DNA of 12,082 nucleotides, from contig CAMPJN010000080.1 in NCBI GenBank assembly GCA_946886875.1, positions 1 through 12,082 on the forward strand. The letters are read 5' to 3'. A model generated the notes under the pieces. It did not search any database. It saw only the letters and a program-made list of their open reading frames with translations, and was not told the DNA's origin. Made by a program: the position numbers and the translations under genes. Numbering within the stretch: position 1 is the first letter of the stretch; the number at the start of each line of letters is the position of its first letter. This DNA is from an uncultured Pseudomonas sp. (GTDB lineage Bacteria > Pseudomonadota > Gammaproteobacteria > Pseudomonadales > Pseudomonadaceae). This document shows positions 7,514 through 12,082 of this stretch, one piece after another.

Positions 7514-7981
7514 CTATTCGACCATCACACTGGTCCACGCCAGCAGCAGGCTCAAGACCACCACCAGGGTTAATGGGGTGCGTAACCTGGCATACCAACG
7601 TGGCGCCAAGCCCAGACGCACCGCTCGTAAATCGGCGAGATACAGGCCCACAAAGGCCAGAAAAAGAATTGGCAACGCCATGCCGGTCGGCATGCCTCCA
7701 GCAATCGCCAGCCAACCAAGCATGGGAGGAATGACCGACAACCCTAGCTGTATTTGTGCGCGCTCGTCCCTTTCCTCGGCACGCATCGCCAGCCCCCAGT
7801 GAATGGCCCCCATAAAAGCCAAAATCACTGCGGCATAGTCCAACAGCGCCGATAAGACGAACTCTCGCCACCCCAGCGGGATGATCCAAACACCCAAAGC
7901 GCCGCCGACAAAAGGCGTTAGCCCCGCGTAACCCAACAGAATGGCCAGCGCAGGCGGTTTTTCAGCGTCGAAAGGATGCAT
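7514..7981 (-). CDS. DUF3429 family membrane protein
   Basis: A 155-aa polytopic inner-membrane protein of unknown function. Four to five hydrophobic segments are visible: ALAILLGYAGLTPFVGGALGVW, FVLSALLDYAAVILAFMGAIHW, LSVIPPMLGWLAIAGGM, ALPILFLAFVGLYLADL and LTLVVVLSLLLAW. The paired marks LLGYAGLTPF and YAAVILAFMGAIHWGLAM are characteristic of DUF3429. Start at 7979-7981 is chosen for the strong AAGGAG 7 nt upstream; an in-frame ATG 12 codons earlier (8017) lacks one. It is divergent from the heme operon at 8160, separated by 178 bp, so the two share a regulatory region, although no functional link is known. Confidence 0.85.
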   Translation of the reverse strand: MHPFDAEKPPALAILLGYAGLTPFVGGALGVWIIPLGWREFVLSALLDYAAVILAFMGAIHWGLAMRAEERDERAQIQLGLSVIPPMLGWLAIAGGMPTGMALPILFLAFVGLYLADLRAVRLGLAPRWYARLRTPLTLVVVLSLLLAWTSVMVE

Positions 7982-8093
7982 TTCTAACTCCTTATTCCGA
8001 TGAGGTGCCCAGTGCATCTACACCGACTCGTGTCCGGCGCGCAAACTATTGCATCGAAACATCCGGTTTTCGAGTACAAATTCAACTGGCAGC

Positions 8094-8122
8094 TTGCCAT
8101 TACACAATCTGCTTGGCATAAA
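8094..8122 (+). promoter_or_regulatory. Candidate sigma70 promoter for the diheme/catalase-like operon
   Basis: -35 TTGCCA (8094-8099; 4 of 6 consensus) and -10 CATAAA (8117-8122; 4 of 6) with an ideal 17-bp spacer. Transcription would start near 8129 and leave a leader of about 30 nt before the ATG at 8160. Found by eye; not tested. Confidence 0.5.
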
Positions 8123-8159
8123 TGCAGACAAATAATAAAACGCCACAGGGAAGTACCTG

Positions 8160-10031
8160 ATGCTTACGCTACGCCGTGCCTTTTACGGGCTTCTGCTAAT
8201 GATGGCTATCGGATTGGGCGTAGCCTTGTATTTCGTGGCCTACCCAAATCTTCCCGCCTACCAACAACCGGAAAAACTCCATTACCTCGACCAGTGGAGC
8301 GCCGAAGATCGTCAGACTTTCTACTACACCCCCCAGGGCACTCAGGTTAAAGGCTTGCGCTATGCATGGTTCAGCGCCCTGGAAATGCCACTTGACTCAA
8401 GCAAATTCACCGATCCGGCTTACCTGGCACGCTTCGGCTTTCTAATCGACCCGCAACAACAAGCTACTGCGCTCAATCCAGCAAACCTGCCCGTTGGCTT
8501 CACCCGTCACGAAGACAGCGAGACAGGACTCGACTACCTGGATATAAGTTGCGCTGCTTGTCACACCGGTCAGCTGCGCTACAAAGGCCAAGCGATACGT
8601 ATTGACGGCGGCGCCGCTCTGCATTCCCTCGCCTCGACGGTACCCACGGTGAAGGGCGGCAGCTTTGGTCAGGCGCTGGGCATGAGCATGGCATTCACTT
8701 ATTACAACCCGTTCAAGTTCAGGCGCTTCGCTAAAGAGGTGTTAGGCGAGCGCTATGAGGAAGGTCGCGCGCAGCTTCGCAGAGACTTCAAAGTAGTGCT
8801 CGACCGCCTGCTAGGTACCGCATTCAACGATTGGCACCGCGGCCTCTATCCAACCGAGGAAGGCCCCGGCCGCACCGATGCTTTCGGGCGCATTACCAAT
8901 ACCGTATTCGGCGATGCTATAGATGCGAAAAACTACCGCATCGCTAATGCGCCGGTCAGTTATCCGCACGTCTGGGATATCTGGAAGTTCGATTGGGTGC
9001 AATGGAATGGCTCAGCCATGCAACCCATGGCGCGCAATATCGGCGAAGCCCTTGGCGTAGGCGCTCCGCTGCATCTACTGCAAACCGATGGTCGCCCCGT
9101 TGCCGAGGCCGAACGCTATGCTTCCGGTGTTCGTCTACGAGACTTGTTCACCCTCGAAGAAACGCTGAAACGTCTCGAACCGCCGGCTTGGCCCGAGGCC
9201 GTGCTGGGCAAAATAGATATTCAGCTGGCTAGCCAAGGTCGCGCCCTGTTCCACGAGAACTGCGCATACTGCCACGCGCCTGACCCCAAGCCCCTCGACC
9301 GGAGGTTCGCCCCCGCACGCGACCCCGAATGGCGCATGCGCATAGTGCCCACCAGCATTGTCGGCACCGACCCTACAGCAGCCGACAATATCGCCGATCA
9401 CCGCTTCGATATCAGCAAATTAGGGTGGACAAAGGCCGAACTGAACAAACTGGACGTTCGCCTTTATGGCGCGACACAGAGGGAGTTGGATCTACAGAAT
9501 ATTTCCAGCGCCAAGGGTCTGGCCTATATCACTGCCTATGTAGCAAACCGTGCCTACCAGGATGCGGGTATTCCAGCGGATGAACGTGCGCGTATGGACG
9601 GTTTTGGCCTACCTATCGGCGTTCAGGAAAAGCGCGGCTATAAAGCCCGCCCGCTGGATGGAATCTGGGCCACCCCACCCTTCCTGCACAACGGCTCGGT
9701 TCCCACCCTATTCCAACTGCTCTCTCCGCTATCCGAGCGTCAGAGCCAATTCTGGGTCGGCAACTTCGAGTTCAACCCGAAGCAGGTCGGCTTCGAAAAT
9801 GCAGAGTTTCCCGGTGGTTTTCTCTTCGACACTTCGATTACGGGTAACGGTAACCGAGGCCATGAGTTCCGCGCAGGTTGCCGTCAGGACGGCGTGATCG
9901 GTCGAGCATTACAGCCCCATGAACGTTGGGCACTGGTCGAGTACCTGAAAGTCTTGGGAAACACTTCGTTCGAGGAGCAACTGGAACCCGTTGAGGCCAA
10001 ACCCTGGTACCCAGGCCCCGAATGCGATTAA
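8160..10031 (+). CDS. Membrane-anchored diheme cytochrome c oxygenase/peroxidase-like protein (RoxA / PA2077-PA2078-like)
   Basis: A 623-aa protein with an N-terminal signal anchor (about residues 8-28) and two covalent heme c sites, CAACH (131-135) and CAYCH (368-372). It is nearly twice as long as ordinary bacterial cytochrome c peroxidases (about 330 aa). Its blocks match the RoxA-like group: FYYTPQGT...YAWFSALE near 57-77, FDWVQWNG near 277-284, and RPLDGIWATPPFLHNGSVPTL around 500-517. Known members include the rubber oxygenase RoxA and the Pseudomonas aeruginosa pair PA2077/PA2078 (10S-dioxygenase and diol synthase on oleic acid, the Ods oxylipin system). The family therefore often acts as a dioxygenase on C=C bonds, while databases name it diheme peroxidase. 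It should be exported and matured by the Ccm system, facing the periplasm. It is the first gene of an operon with the catalase-like gene 74 bp downstream. The fold and hemes are clear; the substrate is inferred. Confidence 0.88.
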   Translation: MLTLRRAFYGLLLMMAIGLGVALYFVAYPNLPAYQQPEKLHYLDQWSAEDRQTFYYTPQGTQVKGLRYAWFSALEMPLDSSKFTDPAYLARFGFLIDPQQQATALNPANLPVGFTRHEDSETGLDYLDISCAACHTGQLRYKGQAIRIDGGAALHSLASTVPTVKGGSFGQALGMSMAFTYYNPFKFRRFAKEVLGERYEEGRAQLRRDFKVVLDRLLGTAFNDWHRGLYPTEEGPGRTDAFGRITNTVFGDAIDAKNYRIANAPVSYPHVWDIWKFDWVQWNGSAMQPMARNIGEALGVGAPLHLLQTDGRPVAEAERYASGVRLRDLFTLEETLKRLEPPAWPEAVLGKIDIQLASQGRALFHENCAYCHAPDPKPLDRRFAPARDPEWRMRIVPTSIVGTDPTAADNIADHRFDISKLGWTKAELNKLDVRLYGATQRELDLQNISSAKGLAYITAYVANRAYQDAGIPADERARMDGFGLPIGVQEKRGYKARPLDGIWATPPFLHNGSVPTLFQLLSPLSERQSQFWVGNFEFNPKQVGFENAEFPGGFLFDTSITGNGNRGHEFRAGCRQDGVIGRALQPHERWALVEYLKVLGNTSFEEQLEPVEAKPWYPGPECD

Positions 10032-10105
10032 TCAAACACGACACACAATAAAAATCAGGCCGCGATTAGCCAAAGCGCAATAACTGCAAACAAGGACTTG
10101 TCTCT

Positions 10106-11266
10106 ATGCTCAAACGTCTCTGGCTCTGGGTTGGTCGACTACTTGGCAAGCTCCTATTGCTGTTTATTGTCATAGGGCTAAGCGGATGGGCGATAAGTGC
10201 TGCCTACTATGGCTGGAAATTTTCCGGCCCGGTTGCCGACCAGGAACAAATCCCCGCCGATGAGGCCAGCTTTACCCAAGCGATTATCGAAGATGCCGTG
10301 CGTGTCGTGGAGCAGCACCGCGATAATACCCGCGTGCTGCGCGATGCCCATGCCAAAGCACATGGCTGCTTAAAAGCACAGGTCAGCGTAATCGGTGACC
10401 TTGATAGCGACTTGCAGCACGGCGTTTTCAGCGAGCCCGGCAAAACCTGGCAAGCCTGGGTGCGCTTATCCAACGGCAATGCCTACCCACAATTCGATCG
10501 AGCCCGCGACGCCCGCGGCATGGCCATCAAACTGCTGGATGTCCCTGGCGAGAAACTCAGCAAAAGCCCTCAGCATGCGCTCGAACAAGACTTCGTAATG
10601 TTCAACCACCCCGCTTTTTTTGTCCGTGATGTGGCTGAATATAAGAGCAACTTTGCCGCCCAAGCCGAAGGCAAAAAAGTGTTGGCATTCTTCCCAAGCT
10701 GGGATCCACGCAGTTGGGAAGTTCGCCATCTGATCATCGCCCTGAAAACACTGGCACCTGCACCAGAAAGCCCGATTGCCAGCACTTATAACTCCATTGC
10801 CCCCTTTAAACTCGGCCCCCTCAACATCAAATATCGCGTCGTTCCTGCACCGGAGAACTGCCCATACTACGAGCTACCGGAGCAGAACCAGGATTTGCCG
10901 AACTTCCTACGCAATGCTCTCTACCAACAGCTTTCCCTTGATCGAGTACCTGCTTGCTTCGCGCTGCAAGTACAACGACAAAACCCCGCTTATTACATGC
11001 CGATCGAAGACCCTAGCGTTGAATGGGATGAATCCATCTCCGTATTTGAAACGGTGGCGAACATTCAGCTACCGGCCCAGGATTTCGACAGCCGCGAGCA
11101 GAACATGTTTTGCGATAATCTCTCCTTCAACCCTTGGCACTCACTACCTGAGCACCAACCGATTGGCGGCATCAATCGATTGAGAAAAGCCGTGTATGAG
11201 GCGGTCAGCGCTTATCGCCTCGATAGGAACCATACCGGCAGGCCTTCTACAAGTGCCGAAGATTGA
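10106..11266 (+). CDS. Membrane-anchored catalase-related heme protein (minimal catalase / allene-oxide-synthase-like fold)
   Basis: A 386-aa protein: an N-terminal membrane anchor (about residues 9-34, positive residues before it) and a catalase-fold core of about 330 residues, much shorter than true catalases (about 480 or more). Retained catalase residues: distal Arg79/His82 in RDAHAKAHG (compare R-V-V-H-A-K in classical catalases); active-site Asn167 in FNHPAFFVRD (compare N-T-P-V-F-F-I-R-D); and the proximal heme ligand Tyr364 in RKAVY, the R-x-x-x-Y motif (Arg360). GGINRLRKAVYEAVSAYR is typical of the catalase-related (y4iL-like) family. Relatives include minimal catalase-peroxidases and allene oxide synthases that transform fatty-acid hydroperoxides. 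It lies 74 bp after the diheme gene with no terminator between, has AAGGA 9 nt before its ATG, and should share the periplasm with it. I infer that it consumes a hydroperoxide or H2O2 produced next door; plain peroxide detoxification is the alternative. Confidence 0.87.
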   Translation: MLKRLWLWVGRLLGKLLLLFIVIGLSGWAISAAYYGWKFSGPVADQEQIPADEASFTQAIIEDAVRVVEQHRDNTRVLRDAHAKAHGCLKAQVSVIGDLDSDLQHGVFSEPGKTWQAWVRLSNGNAYPQFDRARDARGMAIKLLDVPGEKLSKSPQHALEQDFVMFNHPAFFVRDVAEYKSNFAAQAEGKKVLAFFPSWDPRSWEVRHLIIALKTLAPAPESPIASTYNSIAPFKLGPLNIKYRVVPAPENCPYYELPEQNQDLPNFLRNALYQQLSLDRVPACFALQVQRQNPAYYMPIEDPSVEWDESISVFETVANIQLPAQDFDSREQNMFCDNLSFNPWHSLPEHQPIGGINRLRKAVYEAVSAYRLDRNHTGRPSTSAED

Positions 11267-11280
11267 TTCAGATACCTGAG

Positions 11281-11370
11281 CGATAAGGGGCGCTGCACGT
11301 TGGTTAAAGCCCCACCCTAGCTGGTAAGATCGCTGCTTATCGAAGCGCGTCTCACAACGCGCCTACCAGC
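11281..11370 (+). promoter_or_regulatory. Structured leader candidate upstream of queD (interleaved complementary segments)
   Basis: The 117-nt gap between the catalase-like gene and queD holds four perfect complementary pairs. They are CGATAAG (11281-11287) with CTTATCG (11336-11342); GGGGC (11287-11291) with GCCCC (11309-11313); GCTGGTA (11320-11326) with TACCAGC (11364-11370); and GCGCGT (11345-11350) with ACGCGC (11357-11362). The first and third pairs interleave, so they form a pseudoknot or exclude each other. The last arm ends just before the purine-rich AGAGAGA that may serve as queD ribosome site. No U-tract follows, so any control would be translational. It does not match a preQ1 riboswitch that I know. 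Pairings are seen directly; function is inferred and chance is not excluded. Confidence 0.3.
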
Positions 11371-11383
11371 AGAGAGACACGTC

Positions 11384-11740
11384 GTGGAACTGTTCAAAGA
11401 GTTTATTTTCGAGGCCGCTCACCGCCTTCCCCATGTGCCAGAAGGCCACAAATGCGGGCGTTTGCATGGTCATTCATTCCGTGTGGCCATCTATATCGAA
11501 GGCGAGGTCGACCCCTATACCGGTTGGATTCGTGACTTTTCCGAAATAAAAGCCATTTTCAAACCGCTCTACGAACAACTGGATCATAACTACCTGAACG
11601 AAATTGCTGGCCTTGAAAACCCAACCAGCGAAGTTCTTGCCAAATGGATCTGGCAACAACTCAAACCACTTCTTCCAGAACTCTCACGGGTACGTATTCA
11701 CGAAACCTGCACAAGCGGCTGCGAATACCGCGGCGATTGA
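11384..11740 (+). CDS. queD: 6-carboxy-5,6,7,8-tetrahydropterin synthase QueD
   Basis: A 118-aa enzyme of the PTPS/QueD family. It converts 7,8-dihydroneopterin triphosphate to 6-carboxytetrahydropterin, the second step of queuosine (preQ0/preQ1) biosynthesis for tRNA wobble modification; it is cytoplasmic. Zinc ligands are His13 (FEAAHRLP), His28 and His30 (GRLHGHSF). Catalytic residues are Cys24 (HKCGRLHGH), Asp67-His68 (LDHNYLN) and Glu107 ([12 protein letters not shown]). The length is that of QueD (about 120 aa), and HKCGRLHGH with E-T-C-T-S-G-C favours QueD over eukaryotic-type PTPS. Translation starts at a GTG (11384), since no suitable ATG precedes [13 protein letters not shown]; the ribosome site is weak (GAGAGA). 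It follows the heme operon by 117 bp, with no functional link apparent, and ends in a strong terminator. Confidence 0.95.
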   Translation: MELFKEFIFEAAHRLPHVPEGHKCGRLHGHSFRVAIYIEGEVDPYTGWIRDFSEIKAIFKPLYEQLDHNYLNEIAGLENPTSEVLAKWIWQQLKPLLPELSRVRIHETCTSGCEYRGD

Positions 11741-11929
11741 CTTGATCATCAAGAACCAAGCCACCCACGGGTGGCTTTTTAGTTCATGACATTCAAGAAC
11801 GGCAGCCTCGGCTTTCTCACCCAGGGCAAGCGACGGCTTACACATCAGCAGATCGCACTCGTGACACGCGATCAATTGCTTAAGCTCAGGCAACGAATGA
11901 GCGGTGACCGGTTCCGGCATAGAAGTCAT
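11684..11929 (-). pseudogene. Truncated 5' fragment of a paraquat-inducible protein A (pqiA-like) gene
   Basis: The 81-codon frame begins like PqiA, an inner-membrane protein of the MCE-type PqiABC lipid-transport/envelope-stress system. After a short lead it reads LIACHECDLLMCKPSLALGEKAE, where C22-x-x-C25 is the first half of the N-terminal zinc-ribbon motif. Intact family members continue with a second cysteine pair (C-P-R-C-G) and then about 350 residues with several membrane helices. Here the similarity stops near residue 41 (about base 11806), and the rest simply reads through the queD terminator and the antisense of the queD C-terminus. So I read this as the stub left by a deletion that joined pqiA to queD. 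The start may be 11929 or 11920; neither has a good ribosome site. The PqiA identification rests on about 25 residues and is moderately certain. A short functional protein cannot be excluded. Confidence 0.55.
11758..11780 (+). terminator. Rho-independent terminator of queD
   Basis: Eight-bp stem AAGCCACC (11758-11765) / GGTGGCTT (11770-11777) with loop CACG and a T-run to 11780, starting 17 nt after the queD stop codon. It also lies inside the degraded 3' part of the opposing pqiA fragment. Confidence 0.9.
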
Positions 11930-12033
11930 CTCGTATTGAGTGGGTTGAGCTAGTCACGCCTCATCGGCGGCGTCGAGCATAGGCCAAGGCTGAATAGCCG
12001 GTAAAGCCGGTCAAGTATTTCCCAGCGCAAAGA

Positions 12034-12074
12034 CAAACCCCCCACCCGTTTTCACGGATGGGGGGTTTGGTTTT
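12034..12074. terminator. Strong hairpin terminator at the right edge
   Basis: A long stem 12034-12049 / 12054-12069 containing CAAACCCCCCA paired with TGGGGGGTTTG, one C-A mismatch (12045/12058), and a 4-nt loop, followed by TTTT (12071-12074). No gene on the plus strand ends close to it, so it probably belongs to a minus-strand gene beyond the right edge or terminates residual plus-strand transcripts past queD. The 104 bp between it and the pqiA fragment hold no gene that I can see. Confidence 0.8.
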
Positions 12075-12082
12075 AGAAGCTT

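Noticed and set aside
8160..10031. A dedicated rubber (polyisoprene) oxygenase
   Set aside because: RoxA-like blocks are present, but pseudomonads more often carry fatty-acid-oxygenating relatives, and the protein keeps a membrane anchor rather than a clear secretion signal. The substrate is left open.
11267..11383. A preQ1 riboswitch ahead of queD
   Set aside because: I could not find the compact preQ1-I hairpin with its A-rich tail or a class II/III layout; only generic complementary segments are present.
11604..11789. Plus-strand 61-codon frame running through the end of queD and its terminator
   Set aside because: It is out of frame inside queD and reads through the terminator hairpin, so it is not a gene.
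1..12082. Mobile element, CRISPR array, defence island or tRNA
   Set aside because: No transposase, integrase, terminal repeats, spaced direct repeats or tRNA cloverleaf was seen; the genes are ordinary chromosomal families with uniform composition.

Overview
The window looks like ordinary chromosomal DNA of a Pseudomonas or close gammaproteobacterial relative. It is GC-rich, with strong G/C bias at third codon positions and clear Shine-Dalgarno starts. Its gene families are typical of that genus: a YbiT-type ABC-F ATPase, an AzoR/LysR divergent pair, a cold-shock/DUF1294 fusion, UppP, a Cache chemoreceptor and QueD. I see no insertion sequence, prophage, CRISPR array, tRNA or rRNA. The genus call rests on protein resemblance and was not tested by a search.

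Left part (1-2986). The 3' end of a ybiT-like gene runs to 578 and shares a hairpin terminator (599-623) with the convergent azoR-type FMN azoreductase gene. That gene is divergent from a LysR regulator (1367-2266), with a perfect inverted repeat just upstream of the regulator. The regulator converges, 6 bp end to end, on a gene for a cold-shock domain fused to a DUF1294 membrane domain.

Middle part (3025-7981). An epoxide-hydrolase-type alpha/beta hydrolase lies 77 bp downstream of uppP on the minus strand. A 309-bp divergent region separates uppP from a Cache-domain chemoreceptor, which is followed 8 bp later by a gene of unknown function (204 aa). That pair converges on a small membrane protein gene (DUF3429).

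Right part (8160-11740). Two plus-strand genes, 74 bp apart and behind a plausible sigma70 promoter, form the most interesting unit. One encodes a 623-aa membrane-anchored two-heme c-type protein of the RoxA / PA2077-PA2078-like group. The other encodes a 386-aa membrane-anchored, catalase-related heme protein that keeps the catalase His, Asn and Arg-x-x-x-Tyr residues. Both should face the periplasm. I infer a dioxygenase plus hydroperoxide-processing pair acting on an unsaturated lipid or isoprenoid. queD follows, behind a leader with interleaved complementary segments, and ends at its own terminator.

Right edge (11741-12082). A truncated pqiA 5' fragment sits on the minus strand directly against the queD terminator, which suggests an old deletion. 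A strong hairpin terminator closes the window.
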